From the NCBI RefSeq assembly GCF_003597395.2, contig NC_133771.1, forward strand, positions 123,331,406-123,395,405: 64,000 bases of DNA. The letters are read 5' to 3'. Both the position numbers and the translations under genes were made by a program. The notes beneath the pieces were generated by a model, which saw only the letters and a list, made by a program, of their open reading frames with translations, had not been told where the DNA came from and made no database searches. Shown here in pieces: positions 31,715-44,419 of the stretch. Each line of letters begins with the position of its first letter. Within the stretch, counting starts at the first letter, position 1. This DNA comes from Chelonoidis abingdonii (Eukaryota; Chordata; Testudines; Testudinidae).

Positions 31715-33040
31715 ACAAAAATGTAATGTGTCAAGTATCATTACCAAACTCCTGTTACCAGTGAACAAAATTATAGATCAGAGCTTTTTTCATCCTTCCA
31801 GTAGAGGAGCCAGAGATATCTGAGTATAGGTTCCACCTGTCCCCAAGCACAGCGGAGCATCTCTCCCTTACCTCCTTTAGGCAAATAAATTAGCTATCCC
31901 AAAAGGATTTTGTCCATAAGCTTCCATCTGCACATTCATTGTGGGACTTTTCCCTCCTTAATTCTTTTTCCTTGGGACAACCCTGTCAACCCACGTTCAC
32001 TCCTTTATATATTCAGTATATGGAAGTGGTATGATCTGCCCTCACCAAAAGTCAGTGCTGACACACAGAGGTCTCTATGGCTAGCATACTATTGCAGCAC
32101 TATGTTAATAGTTGAGAAAAGAAAATAAGAAAAAATGGTGGTCAGGGAAGACTTTGTCAGCTAAAAGGAGCAAGAGGATGCTCCTGCTGGGGCATTGGGA
32201 AAGAGAGCAGGATCCACCGTAGGGAGGAGTGGAAGGGACCAGGAGCAAGAGGATGCTGTGGTTTGGGGGTTACTGGTCCCTCTCCCTTCCAAGAAAAGGG
32301 AGCAAAAAACCTACACCAAAAACCTTTCCCCACATGTTTTTATTTTATTCCATTCAGAGATACTAATTTCCCCATATCACTCACCAGAAAAGAAGGATGA
32401 TAAATGCAGCAGGTCAAAAACAGGAAGAAGAACAGTTCATGAAATATTTCTCCATTCCTCCTCTTCCCCAGCCTCAACATCTGAATGAAAATTATGATTT
32501 TGGAAAAATGGCAATGAGCTGTAACGATGGGGAAGTAGCACTGCTTGACTAACCAATGTGGGGTGAAAGGGTGCTGTGAGGGAAGTGCCTGTCTGCAGAA
32601 GGAAGGGAAGGTTGAGAAAAAGCACTGAGAAAAAATAAGTGTAGAGAGATCAGGCTAGGAGTAGCTTAGCTTCGTAGCAGTTTTGAGAGCATGGAGAAAA
32701 TTCCTTTTCTGCAAAGCCTCTAAATGCCAGGGTTAATGCACTGAGGGCCTGATCCAAAGTTCATTCAAGTTAATGGAAAGATCAGACCCTGAGTCACTCA
32801 ATTGACAGCACAATGTGCAGTGCTATTTTTCAATATTTTTGTTGCCAAGATCAACATTGGGACCAACAAAAGCATTCCAGACTTGACCCATTGTATATAG
32901 GCCACCTAACCATCAAATGAGTTTTGATGACTATTGTGATTAATTGAGACTATGTCGGTACAACTTAGATTTCTGCTTGCTATTATGAAGTTGTATTATG
33001 GAAAAGTGCTGAATCATGAGTGCCAATATGTATGTGGATC
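31715..33040. other. Unannotated DNA
   Basis: About 1.3 kb, purine-rich in places, no recognised gene. A relic of the TGATCCAAAGTTCATTCAAGT-type palindromic repeat lies near 32748-32798. Confidence 0.35.
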
Positions 33041-33054
33041 CACCATTGCTGATA

Positions 33055-33960
33055 AGTTCTGTAGTAGGGATATACCCAGACAGGAACAATGGGAAATACT
33101 GACGGTTAAGAACAGTCCTTGAGCCTCACAAAGAATATACTAAAAAGCAGTTTAGGCCTTGGAAATCCAGTTTTAGCTTAATCCCCTGAAGGAAAGGGGA
33201 AGGTAGGAACAACAGAAACTTAACAGGCATAGAACAAGAGAGACCAGCTGACCAGAAGGGGTTTAAATAATTAAACATACAGGAACGGGGGAACCAGACA
33301 GGAAGAAGAAGCTTGGGGTAAGAGAGAGTAAGGTCACAGAAGCTGAGTAAAAGGATTCAGGAGGGAAAGGTCACCAAGTATGTAGCAGGTTCATGGGGCA
33401 GAGGGTCCCTGCCTGCTTTCCTGAGCCCAGATGGCTCAAAGGACTCTGGAAAAACCCAAGGGACTCAGATGCCCACTCAAAGAATGCTTTGGAAAGCTGC
33501 AGAAACCAAGGAAGGGACATTCATTTAGTGTTTACTGTTTTGTATGATCTGTACTCTCCTGTACTTTATAGGCGTAAGTATAAAAGAGCATAAAGGTGTC
33601 AGACAGTGCAAAATGTGTGTGTGTTAACTGCTTCACAACTGGCTGCGTGCCCCTAAGAGAACTAAACTGTAACCAGACGCTTCATACCTTTCGGGAGAGG
33701 GTTGTACTTAAGTACTGGGGAGTTTGATGGTCAGTGCTGTGCCCAGAGAGGGTAGGCATCTGGACACTGGAGGGGGTGTCAGACAGAAGATCTGCACCCT
33801 GAGAGTTTGCCTAGGAACCCAAGATTGGATCAGTGGCTGAACTCCATGCAGGCTCCAAAAGTTTAACACAACCCAGGGAATCCAGAGCACAGAGGCATGG
33901 ATTCCCCTCACAGCAATCCTAGTGAGAGGCCAGGAAGGTGTGCCTGCTAGAGTCTGTCAC
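33055..33960 (+). mobile_element. Possible LTR or LTR-retroelement remnant
   Basis: The region is purine-rich. It contains a TATAAAAGAGCATAAAG segment near 33580, then ACACAACCCAGGGAATCCAG and GATTCCCCTCACAGCAATCC, and ends GAGTCTGTCACA. The right half resembles LTR tails of sauropsid retroelements as I recall them. No matching duplication was found, so borders and class are uncertain. The short frames inside have no retroviral motif. Confidence 0.35.
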
Positions 33961-34284
33961 AACTATAAACTTGTGCTAAATTCACACTAGTTTCTTCTGT
34001 GCCATTTCCTTCTATGGTTACCCTTTGGTCTGATTTCAGAACCTACATTGGAGCAAATGACTTCTCCTATGGGGTAGCACTCGCACCACAGATCAAGGGT
34101 AGAAGATGTTTTATGAGAATGCCGTGGCTATATCCTTCTCCTACTCACAGTAGGGGAACCTACTTGAAGCATAGGCCCTACAGAAGCCACGTGTCAAAGT
34201 GCTGGCAGGAGCCAGTGGGACCAGATGGCAGAGTAGAGGCCTACACAGATCCCACAAGATCACATAGGGAAGATTGAGTCCTCT

Positions 34285-35985
34285 AGACCTGATCCAAATC
34301 CCATCAGTAGAACAGGTAAGAAAAAAGTTGATGAATTTGAAGGAAGTCTGGAGAACACCCATTATTAATCTGATTTTCTTCTTAAAAAAAAATAAAATAC
34401 AAGGAATGAAAAAAAGCCAATTCAGCATCATAAAATTCTGCTAAAAAAAATCCTCCTGCTGGAAACAGAGAAAGGGCAGGGGTATCAAATAAGGAAACAC
34501 AGCCTATTGAATTTTGCAGGGAAAAGAGAAAGGGGGATAAAAAAGCATAAGGAGCTAACAGTAGCGAAAGTGAGTAAGGAAAATATGAGGGGCTTTTACA
34601 AATATATGAATGGAAAAAGCAGCATCAGAAAAAGTAGGCCCATTAATCAATGAGGCAGTAGGGAAGGAAATTAATGATGACTTTAAAATGGATAATATAA
34701 TGAAACCTTTAACAATAAAAATAAAGACTAGGGACCATCTTTAAACTGAACATCTCATTCTGTCTCTCCTGTCAATCAGCCAGGGACAAACAAATCTCTC
34801 CTCCCTTCCCTCCCTCATACCCTATTGCCATACATGGAAACTGGGAGGAGCAGCATCTGTGGCTCCATCCCTGAGAAGAGAAAGGAATGGCAAATTATGT
34901 GGCTAAATCCCATAAAACTCTTTGAAATTTTAAAGGCGCCTCTCACAAAAAATCTAAATTTAAATTGACTTGATACGAGCCCTATCACATGGACTGAAAA
35001 CTGGTTGAAGGACTGTATGCAATGGGTAAAACCCTGGCAGAGGGTGATATATTGGGCTGGGTTGCTGCAGGGATATGTTTTAGGTTTGATCTTACTTAAT
35101 ATCTTGATTAATAATCTGGAAGAGGAGGTAAACAGAACATTAAAGAAATTCACAAATGACAATGGGGGGGATGGAGACTGAGAATATCAGTGTGGACAGT
35201 AATAATACAAAGAGAACTAACGAGATTAAAAATGTAGGCAGGAAATAAAAGGTGAGATTCAACCTGGAAAAATGAAAACTAATACACTGAGGAAAAATAA
35301 TCAGAAACACAGATATTCATAGAGAAGAAGAAACCTGGGAAGAAGCAAAAGAGACCTAGAGGTGACAGTGAACAACAAACTGAATATGACTTTGCAATGA
35401 GATGTGTCAGTATAAAAGGTCAAGGTAATTTGGGGCTGTATATGCAGAGGGACAATGTCAGAGCAGAGAAGTGATAGTGTCTCTCTCTATGAATCTCGTG
35501 GTACTTCAGGTGGAATATTGGATTCACTTCTGGACACCTCCATACAAGATGTAGACAAATTGGAGGAAGTTCAGAGAAGAGCAACAAAACTGATTAGTCA
35601 GGTGGAAGGATTGACTTATAAAGCCAACTGACAGTTAATCAAGGGGAAATGATAACTGTCTACAAATACAGGAAGGATGAATGGAGAGAACAGAGAGTGT
35701 TGTTCAATGTAGTAGAGCTAGAAATAAGGGGATGAAATTAAGAAAACAAAAATTTGGGCAGAATATCAGAAAAATTTCCTAACTGTCAGACATATTAGAC
35801 TGTGGAATAATCTTCAAATGGAAGTGACAGAAACCCTATCACCTGAGACATTTAAACAAGGCTGGATTAAGGTGTACTGCAGAGAACAATTGTCCATTTG
35901 CAGGAGGGGTTGGCCTGGATGATCTAACAGGTTTTTTCCATTTTTAACTCTGGCAAACTTATGACTGCCTTGATATAGTGTTCTG
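34285..35985 (+). mobile_element. CR1 LINE, sense, decayed ORF2 and 3' end
   Basis: Sequence from the linker to the 3' UTR is collinear with CR1. Near 35060 a frame reads LLQGYVLGLILLNILINNL, the RT motif B region. Shortly after, KFTNDNG replaces the FADD of motif C, so the catalytic Asp pair is broken. Later parts include GGAATATTGGATTCACTTCT, GACAAATTGGAGGAAGTTCA and GAGGGGTTGGCCTGGATGAT, the CR1 3' end. Many stops and frameshifts occur, so it is a pseudogene of the reverse transcriptase. Part of 34740-34900 does not align well and may be foreign. Confidence 0.85.
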
Positions 35986-35989
35986 TAGT

Positions 35990-37660
35990 AGGTTTTCTCT
36001 ATTACTATCAGCATAAATAGGAACATATTTTGCAAGAGACTGCACTATATATCATATATGCCACAGTCCATGTGTAAAGTACAGTTCTACAGTAAAAACT
36101 AACTAATTGAATGTGTCTCTCTACTAATTACACTTCCCAGTAGAAAATAGATGCATGACCTGCCTTCACACCAAAATATGTTCTTTAACGGATGTGCTTT
36201 AGTGCAAAGCATTTGGTTTACTGTAAGGAAAGTATGTTTTTCATTTGTTTTTTTCACACAAACCACTTCTATTGGATTTCACATTTTGAGTACTCTTAAA
36301 TCTTTGTTCATTTAACGGGAATACAATGGAACTTGCTTATAGTGAACTCAAGTATAGTAAAACTCTATTTAGAGTGAAATGGAAAGAAAGCTCTTACTTG
36401 CTTCAGTGCATTGCAGTGTGCGAATGCTATTGCGGTTGGTGCCAGAAAGTAATGGGAGCCGGAGACATAAATCAGCATTTAAATTAAGAATAAATACATA
36501 TCAAAATATTTTTGTTTTCTTTTATGGAAAAAAGTTACCTTATTAACATACTGCAATACATTTTTAGCAACTTGGCCACCTTCAACGCAGAAAAAGGTCC
36601 TTTTTATGAATGTCTACCTTGGTCTTTACAAACAGAAACTGTTCCCAGATTCTTCCAAGGAGAACAAAGGGGTGAAAAGTTTTTCAAAGTTCCCTGTCCT
36701 TCTCACATCCCCTGGGGACAGATACACAGCTGAGGAAGGAGAAAAGCTTATAGAGAAGAAAGCCACTGTTTTGCTTTAATAAAAAGGTCGCAATCTTATC
36801 ATGCATAGATGCTCAAATGATGTATAGACGAAGGATGTTTGCAGGGAAGATTGCCATAGGCAAAACAGCAGATCTAATCAAAAGCTCTACACGCATGGAT
36901 GTAGCCAGCCTCTGGGAAATGAGAGCACTTGCAGCACAGAATCTGGAATGTTTCTTCTATCATTCAATGGGGAAGACATTGTAGCACAAGAGAAACGTAA
37001 ATTTTTTGTATTTTGGGAAGGAGAGGGTTCCAAACACCACTTTAACACCTGTGATGTTACCCTTTAGCATACTGTGTTTTTACATCAGTTTTCTGTAATA
37101 TGTTCAGAAGCATGTACCGCCCACTGTCTTAGGTCACTGAACCCAGGAAAGTGTTATGACATGGTGGTCATACAAACACCACTACAAAAACAGTTCTGTT
37201 GTATAAAATAAATTACATATGCAAATATGTAAAAATATATATATAATTAACCTTTGGGATGCTGGCATTTTCAAAACTGTGAGACGAATGAATGTATATA
37301 TGTCCTCAGACGCCAAAAGATTAATAAAAGTTAAGACACAAACTAATAAAAGTAAAGACATTCTCAGTTACAGTTGCCACAGAGCTCTTACCTCATTCCA
37401 CTCAGCATAGTGCACTAACCCAGGTGTCTCCCACTTGCTGGACTGCAATAACTGGAAACAATGAAGGAATAAAGGAAACATGCTAAAGGTTCTATGGCAA
37501 CCATAACTCATTTTGTTAATTTGTTCTTCAGCCTTTGGGGGTTATCTAACTGCATAGGCATTTATGCTGCACTCGTTGCAGGGGCAGTAACAGAACATAA
37601 TATCTGTAAGCCATCACTCTGTTCACTCTGTTTGTATGTCACTTTCTTCTGCCCTTTGAC
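35990..37660. other. Unannotated AT-rich DNA
   Basis: About 1.7 kb without a recognised gene. TATATATATA runs lie near 37233. Confidence 0.35.
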
Positions 37661-37667
37661 CATTTTA

Positions 37668-37785
37668 TCTATGTAGATTGTAAGCTCTTCAGTGCAAGGA
37701 CAGTCTATTATGCTAAGTTTGTACAATGCCCAGCACGTTGGGCCCCATTCTATTTGGGTGCTGCCATGATACAAATAATAGTCAT
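37668..37785 (+). repeat. MIR/L2-like 3'-end repeat
   Basis: TGTAGATTGTAAGCTCTTCA, GTGCAAGGACAGTCTATTAT and TTTGTACAATGCCCAGCACG match the family seen at 7071-7385. Confidence 0.7.
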
Positions 37786-37789
37786 TCAC

Positions 37790-38610
37790 CAAAACACAGT
37801 TGCAGGAGTAAATATGAGACCCAATATACCGAAACTCCAATGGGCTGGGCTAGCAGGAACAGTCCCCCCCACTCCCCTACTCCTTCTGACTAATGGTTAC
37901 AGCATCTCACCTCTGTCTCCATCCCTCCCTAATGTTCTCATTGGCAGACAGTGCAAGGTGCCTCAGTGTGGGCGGGACACTGTTCCCAGGCCTGCTCCCT
38001 GTCTTTGGAAGTCTCTTCTTCTTCCAGTCACCCTGTTCATGTTCAAGTGAGCAGAAAAAGAAACCCCACCAATAGGTACGTTGCTGAGGGGAAAAAAAGA
38101 TGAAAGGAAAAGGGAGAGATCCTCAGAAAGTGGGAGAAGGGCTGATGAAATGTGCCTAGAGCCTATGGTAAAACAGGCTTGGATTGGGTGATTAGGCTGG
38201 ATTACTGCTCAAAAACTCCCACAATCCTAATAAGGGAAGTGGCTTCAGGAGGGAGGCAGGAAGCAGCAAGCAGCCCCAGATGGTGTTCTTTCGGTAGTCA
38301 ATTTTCTTTCCCATTTCTCCACTGATCGTTCACATCCCTGTGGTATCTTGATTGAAAACAATGGCAGACTGGGGTACAGAATAGTTTAGGCTAGGGCATT
38401 GTTACAGGCCTGTAGAGCCTTTCACTTCCAGATACTCTCGTCCAAGTTGGGAAAAACTAAAAGTAGTGACCCCCTGAGGTGATTTGCTGGCCTGTGTGAA
38501 ATTAGTCAGTATCTCATTCCTGTTCCTAATAGATCTTCATATGAAAAATAAAATACTAACCACTATAACTAGCAACCTTGGGAGCAGATACCCCAGGACT
38601 AAACTGAGAC
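37790..38610. other. Unannotated DNA
   Basis: The plus-strand frames at 37754-38075 overlap in two phases and have no known domain. No repeat was recognised. Confidence 0.35.
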
Positions 38611-38613
38611 TCA

Positions 38614-39161
38614 GGGTACATCTATACTGATGATTAAAGACCCATGAGTCTAGGGTTTACATTCAGCCGGAGCTCACCAGAGCAGAGTTCCAGTAAATAC
38701 TTTCGAACCCGCAGGAGGTGCAGGAGTTCGGGACTTGGGGCTTCAGTCCCGTCAGAGGCGTCGGGGCTAGGGACTTCATCTTTGCAGTGTGCACCGGAGC
38801 TGAAGCCCTGAGCCCCAGTGCCTCCCTCCTCGTCTTGCATGGCTAAAGCCCGGAGCCCTGAATGGGAGTGTGGGGACTCCTGGAAATAATCTTTCAGAAT
38901 TTAAGCCTTTCATGGGTGGCCTGTGCCAGCTGACTTAGGTGAAGGAGCCTGGGCTAAGAGGCTGTTTAATTGAGGTACAGATGTTTAGGCTCTGGCTGGG
39001 CTCTAGGACCGTGCAAAGGTGGGGGGTGGGGCGCAAGCCCAGAGCTTGGGCTCCAGCCTGAGCCTGAATATCTGCTCCGCAAATAAACAGCCCCTTAGCC
39101 TGAGTCCGAGTCAGCTGACACAAGCCAGTTGCAGGTTTTTAATTGTAGTGTAGACACGCCC
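38614..39161. mobile_element. GC-rich MITE-like repeat, possibly two elements
   Basis: Left end GGGTACATCTATACTGATG and right end AGTGTAGACACGCCC form inverted repeats of the GTCTACACT type. The interior is GC-rich, with GGACTTGGGGCTTCAGTCCC in the left half and GCCCAGAGCTTGGGCTCCAG in the right half. The right half matches 26834-27058. A plain AT-rich joint near 38885 suggests two adjacent copies. The minus-strand frames are shadows. Confidence 0.6.
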
Positions 39162-39164
39162 ACA

Positions 39165-39960
39165 GTAGCATTCTACCACTATTGCCCTGACCCTGTAAAG
39201 ACTTAGAGGCTTATCTTTATGTATTTCTATAGTCCAAATGATTTCAATAGGATTACTTGCACTGTATTAAGTTCAGCAAGTGGGTAAATGGTTGCAGGAT
39301 TGAGGCCTAATTGTGGTCTCTCCAAAAAAATGGTTTGAGACAGTGAGGAGAAAGCTAGAGTGTGGGAAAGATACCTCGATTATACCTGCTCTATAGATAA
39401 ATGAAGCCCTTCATTCTGTAATGATATTAATCTGGTACCTTTCTGGAGCACTAAAATGGGAGGGAAGTTACAAAATAATTAAATAGTTGACTTTCCATTG
39501 TTTTCCATGTTTGTATGTTAATAAGTGACAATGGCATCTCATTATATCCAATATCCTATTGTAGTTTGTTTTGCAGAGAACAGCAATAATTTATTAGAGT
39601 TTATTACTATTGTCGTCATCGTTTTAAAAGAAAAGAATTACATCTAGTAGTTCTCCCTTCCTTTGTATAATTAAATTACTGTTACCCTCAACTATTGCAT
39701 GCTCTGCTACCTAAGAATGTCCTTCCTGTCACAAATTCTCTCCAAAGAGCACCATAAAATAAAGATTAAGTGATGTACGGATAACCATTGTGAGTGGACA
39801 GGGAGGGGTTTAACAAAACAGAGTGGGGAAAAATGCTGCCTCTACAGCAACATGTGGTCTTTAAATCTAGTCAATAAATACTTAAGAGAAATGGAAAGAA
39901 ATTAAAAGTAAAAACTAATGTTTGTAATCACCACTGGGTACACCAAGAGATATGCCTGAA
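39165..39960. other. Unannotated AT-rich DNA
   Basis: No gene or repeat was recognised. Confidence 0.35.
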
Positions 39961-39962
39961 AA

Positions 39963-40080
39963 CAGGGGTGCTGGAACAATTTGTATAGTGGGGGTGCTGA
40001 GAGCCATTGAACCAAACTGTGTGTGTGATGGAAACCACGTCAAGCCAGGGGCTTCTGCAGCACCCCTAGTTCCAGCACCT
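39963..40080. mobile_element. 118-bp MITE with long identical flanks
   Basis: Ends AGGGGTGCTGGAAC and GTTCCAGCACCT are inverted repeats. The flank ATGCCTGAAAA is identical on both sides (39952-39962, 40081-40091), which contains the 8-bp duplication expected for hAT. There is no coding capacity. Confidence 0.85.
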
Positions 40081-40224
40081 ATGCCTGAAAATGTTCTTGG
40101 TAAGAATGAATGATTAAATGGATTGGCAAAAACTGTAAAGTTTGAGGAAAATGTTCTGCTATATTTATCCAGGATGGATGTCACAATTACTGCTGTTGGG
40201 CCCTTAACAGGGATGCTCAAAAAA

Positions 40225-40405
40225 CACTGAGTGAAGCAGTGTGGCCTAGTGGATGAGGCACTGACCCAGGAGTCAGGAGACGACTGAACTGCTGCTGTGT
40301 AATCTTGGACAAGTCACATCCCAGCTTTGCCTCTGTCTCCCCTCCTACCCTCTGTCTGTCTTGTCTATTTAGTTGTAACACTGTCTCTTCATGTGTGTAT
40401 TACAA
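40225..40405 (+). repeat. MIR SINE
   Basis: GCAGTGTGGCCTAGTGGATG, CCAGGAGTCAGGAGACGACT, GTGTAATCTTGGACAAGTCA and a degraded CAGTTTC block are in MIR order. Confidence 0.8.
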
Positions 40406-40409
40406 ACAT

Positions 40410-40950
40410 GCTAGTACAAGTGGGTTGTAGACAGTAATGTAATACAAATAATTAAGAATCATATTCTGAGCTAAAGGAGAGAAGTCTTAGCAGAGGGTAA
40501 GTAGAACTACAAGAGAAAAAGATAGCAAAGCTTATACATCTAGGTAGGTATTTTTAGCTTACAGGAAAACTTTCCTTTGGGACAACAATGCCCTCTCTCT
40601 GTGACTTCAGACATTATATCCCACTACAAGTCACTTTTCAACCTTCTGGACAACAATTTTTTCCACTGTTATTTTCCACTGCAGTCAGGTGTGTGTGTGT
40701 ATGCACAGCGCACCAGCCCTTATAAAGCAACACAAAATATAATTAGGGGTTCCTTTTTATTTTAATGAGCAGGCAGGTGAATCAAGTCTGAGTATCAGGT
40801 GACTTGGTTCTTTCTAAACATTTGTTTAGTATAATTTTAATTCCTGCTTTTTCATACAAAGTCAGGCGATTTCTATAGAACCATTCAGCTCAATATTTCC
40901 TGAACAGTGGCAAAAATAATGTTCAGAAAGTTTAACTGTGAAAACTTGTG
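40410..40950. other. Unannotated DNA
   Basis: No gene was recognised. A short (GT)n stretch lies at 40688-40700. Confidence 0.35.
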
Positions 40951-40959
40951 AGTGGAACA

Positions 40960-42480
40960 AAACACAGGGCTTCCCCCTTGTGTCAGTTACTGTGGTCTCC
41001 TGCGGCTTAGGAGGTGAGGGGTGGGGAACAAGTTGTCCGGGTTTTTTGTTTGCTTGTTGTTATTGTTTTATAATGCACGAGTAAACAGGGTAGAAGTAGA
41101 AATGCATTTGCAGTAAGGATTTATGATGTCGTTTGGAGCCGACTGCTTTAAATTTGCGCGCTGTAGCTTGAAGCATTGCACAAACTCTTGGTCTGCTGAC
41201 TGCCTCCCTATCTCTGAAACCCAAGCCCACAGAGAGTGATTTGGAAAGCCGTTTTCTCAGCCTTCTGTGTGTGTGTTTTGCGGGGTACCTGCTTTTGGTG
41301 TTTTGTTTTTTTAAACAAGGCATGCACATAAAAAAAATCACATAGCATTTTTAATCAACACGTATTTGCTTCCAGGACCCTATGATCCTCTATTGATTCC
41401 CATTAAAATGCTTTTCTTTTTTTTGCCCCCTCTGCCGATCGAATTTCGGATCAGCCAGGATATGCAACTAACCTTCCGGCACAACTGAACCCAACTGACT
41501 CAGAGAGATCAAAAGGCTTGATGCATTCATTAAAATTTAGCACAGCCTAAGCAGGATCTTTAATGCCGGCTCTCCTTTTGCATTTGCAATTAAAGTGTGT
41601 GTGGGGGGGTGGATTCTTATTGTTTTATTTTTATTTTTTGCAAATGTTCTTGCTTTTGATTTGCAACGGGGAGGGAAGAGTTGGAGGGGGGAATGAGAAC
41701 AAAAGAGATCTTTTTACCCAAGGATGACGTCAGTTTGATTTTACTGACAACTATTGATGCATGTAGAGCAATTGCAGGCAGATCCCCCACCCCTTCCCTC
41801 TTGGCAGTTTGAAGGGGAAACAATAATGTTAACAGTGCGAAATATGCATCTTTGCAAATCTTGGGGCTTAAACACTTAACTTGATGAACTCCTGGTCACT
41901 TTGCAAGGGTTTTTAAATGCTTATTTTCTCTATGATCTTTATTAGGACGGAAAACAAGCAGCAGAGGGAGGGAGCTGGAACAGCTAATAGGCACAGAACA
42001 GAGAGAAGGCTTCAATCTAGGAATGTTGTTCATTACACCAGGCTAGGAGAGGACACAGTAAGAGAAAATAGTCCCTGTTTTCCAGCTCCCACAGGGTGCT
42101 CTCCGTCCCCTTTTGACTGCCAGGAATGTTTTTGAGGTGCACTGGGTCTCGGGGAGCGCTCTGGACTTTTTGGAGGGGAGGGGATGAGTGGGTGCTGAGT
42201 CCTCCTAGCTCGCTTGGTCTGTGCATGTGAGTTAATAGTGTAAGGATCCACTGGTCCTGTGACTGCGTGCGATTCTCCCTCACTCACTCTCCGGGCTGCA
42301 GCAGAGAAATAGATTGAACTGGAGGAGCAGCCCGGCAATGCGCAAAGCCCGGGCTGGATGGCGCTGGCACACGGAGCGCAGGACTGGGCTGCTCTGTTCT
42401 CTGGGAGTGAAGTGGGGGAATTACTCTCTTACCTTAAACTTTTTCATTGACCTTAAGGAGAGGCGGGTAAGAGGAGAGCT
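40960..42480 (+). promoter_or_regulatory. Candidate promoter / first-exon region
   Basis: This stretch stands out from its AT-rich, repeat-laden surroundings. It contains no recognisable transposon and has a local rise in CpG: about a dozen CpGs between 42130 and 42470, including GGCAATGCGCAAAGCCCGGG. It holds a perfect CRE octamer TGACGTCA and ends in GAGAGGCGGGTAAGAGG, a good match to a vertebrate splice donor. A plus-strand frame from 42314 (MNWRSSPAMRKARAGW...) crosses that donor. Its product is not recognised and it may be 5' UTR. Direction is inferred only from the donor. Confidence 0.4.
41725..41732. promoter_or_regulatory. Palindromic CRE octamer
   Basis: TGACGTCA, the full consensus site for CREB/ATF proteins, containing a CpG. 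It is rare by chance in a CpG-depleted genome, and it lies about 700 bp upstream of the donor-like site. Activity is not demonstrated. Confidence 0.5.
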
Positions 42481-42854
42481 TAGTTTTTTTAAAAAAAACG
42501 AACCCAAGTAGGTTAAAATCGGTAACAAATTGTGCCTCCCATTGCAAACCCACACCAGCTTCAAGAAGTGAGCACTTACTCAGAGCCAGGGACTTTTCCT
42601 GTTAACTCCTTCACGCTCAGGACTGCTTCTGCACCGCAGCGGGGATCACACTCCCTCTGCCTGCTGAAGGTAAAGTAATTGACAGCTCTGGGTTCACTGG
42701 CCTTCCCCCTTGCCAAGGATGCTATGACCATACCAAAAATGGTGTTAAAAACTCTTAAACGTTTGGTTTTAAACACAGTCAGATGGTCTGTCTTTATCCA
42801 TACATGCTGCACTTGTTAAAAGACATCTAATGGTAGGAAAAGGAGAGCTGTCTA

Positions 42855-43050
42855 ATAGTGAGAGCACAGGACCAGAATATGTGTGTTCTATTGCCACCAT
42901 GTCACTGACTGACTGGTGGTGTGACTTTGGGCAAGTCATATCATCTCTCTGTTCCCCGGCTATCCCATCTGTAAAGCTGGGATCAGTTTACCCAGCTGCT
43001 CAAATTGCTTTAAGACCCTTGGCTGAAAGATGCAGTGTAAATTCCAAAAA
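42855..43050 (+). repeat. MIR SINE
   Basis: GAGCACAGGACCAGAATATG, GTGTGACTTTGGGCAAGTCA, TCTCTCTGTTCCCCGG and CATCTGTAAAGCTGGGATCA are in MIR order. Confidence 0.8.
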
Positions 43051-44059
43051 TGATGCTTATCTCTTGAGAGAGAGAGAACACAGACATTCTGATTTGGATA
43101 CCATGAACCATGTATTTTTACAAATTGTTTAAAAGATTTGAACTCCCACTGACTTCAAATAAGATCACTCAGCATTTCTCAGGATCAGGCCTTTCATGCT
43201 TGTAAGAGGTACCGGCTTGACAACTCTGGAGACTGAAGTGTGTACTGATCCCCGGAATAGATACAGCATGGGAGTAGTAGTGCAAGCAATCCCACTGTCT
43301 TGCCACTCTGCTTCATGTTCAGACATTACCTGGAGGAATTTCCTCCAGGAATGTAGGTTAGTTCAGTGTCTGTCCTTTTAAGCCCTGGACTCCTTATTTA
43401 GAATACAAACAAGCATTCCAGTTAATGCCATTGAGTTTTGTGACATGGACATCTGTCTACAGGAAACTGGAGCTAAACTACTACAGCCATGATCCTGCAA
43501 AGACTTGGGCATGTCTCTGCAGTGTTGAATGGTCTGCCTGATTTCATAAGTTAGCAAATGAGCTTGAGGTGGTAGCCAGTTTCAGTCACTACTACCCTAT
43601 GCTGGATCTGAATTAGAGACATAGGATATGGAACCTTCACCTATATTACCACTCACCAGAGCCTTTCAGTTGCCTATGCACACATACCTTCAGTTGTGCA
43701 ACATTTCCTACATGAATTGACAAGTATATGCCTTGTCGGCTGATTTACTATTTTTCACAGCTAACATGTGGTTCATCTTGGATCATGTGCGTCAGTGATT
43801 TAGGCAAGGGTGAATTTTACTAATTATAAAGAAACTTTATTTGTCCTAATTTTCGTAAGCAGTGTTGCCACCTCATGATTTTATTTTGATTCTCGTCATA
43901 TTTGGTGATTTGGATTTTGTGTTTTTTTTTTCAAGCCTGAGCTCCTGGAGTAAAGTGATTATTATGTGAGAATGTCAGCTTTCATTTAAAAGAAAAAAGT
44001 ATGTTTCTAGATCTCATGGTTGCAGAAAAAACTTGAAAATATGACAAGTGTAATCTGAG
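43051..44059. other. Unannotated DNA
   Basis: About 1 kb with no recognised gene. ACTCCCACTGACTTCAAATA followed by CTCAGGATCAGGCC near 43141-43193 is a fragment of the palindromic repeat family. Confidence 0.35.
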
Positions 44060-44416
44060 TTACTACAGAGAATTCTTTCCTGGGTGCTGGCTGGTGAGTG
44101 TTGCCCACATGCTCAGGGTTTAACTGATCGCCATATTTGGGGTTGGGAAGGAATTTTCCTCCAGGGCAGATTGGCAGAAGCCCTGGAGGTTTTTCTCCTT
44201 CCTCTGCAGCATGGGGCACGGGTCACTTGCTGGAGGATTCTCTGCAGCTTGAGGTCTTCAAACCACAATTTGAGGACTTCAATAACTCAGACGTAGGTTA
44301 GGAGTTTGTTATAGAAGTGATGGGTGAGATTGTATGGCCTGCATGGTGCAGGAGGTCAGACTAGATGATCATAATGGTCCCTTCTGACCTTAAAGTCTAT
44401 GAGTCTATAATCTATG
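44060..44416 (+). mobile_element. CR1 LINE 3' UTR, sense
   Basis: CCTGGGTGCTGGCTGGTGAG, TTTGGGGTTGGGAAGGAATT, GGAGGTCAGACTAGATGATC and TGGTCCCTTCTGACCTTAAA, then TCTATGAGTCTATAATCTAT, are the CR1 3' end with its terminal short repeats. No coding part remains. Confidence 0.88.
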
Positions 44417-44419
44417 GCT

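Noticed and set aside
36320..36470. Possible DNA-transposon fragment (TATAGTGAAC / TAGTAAAACTC)
   Set aside because: Only one diffuse end is visible, with no inverted partner or duplication.
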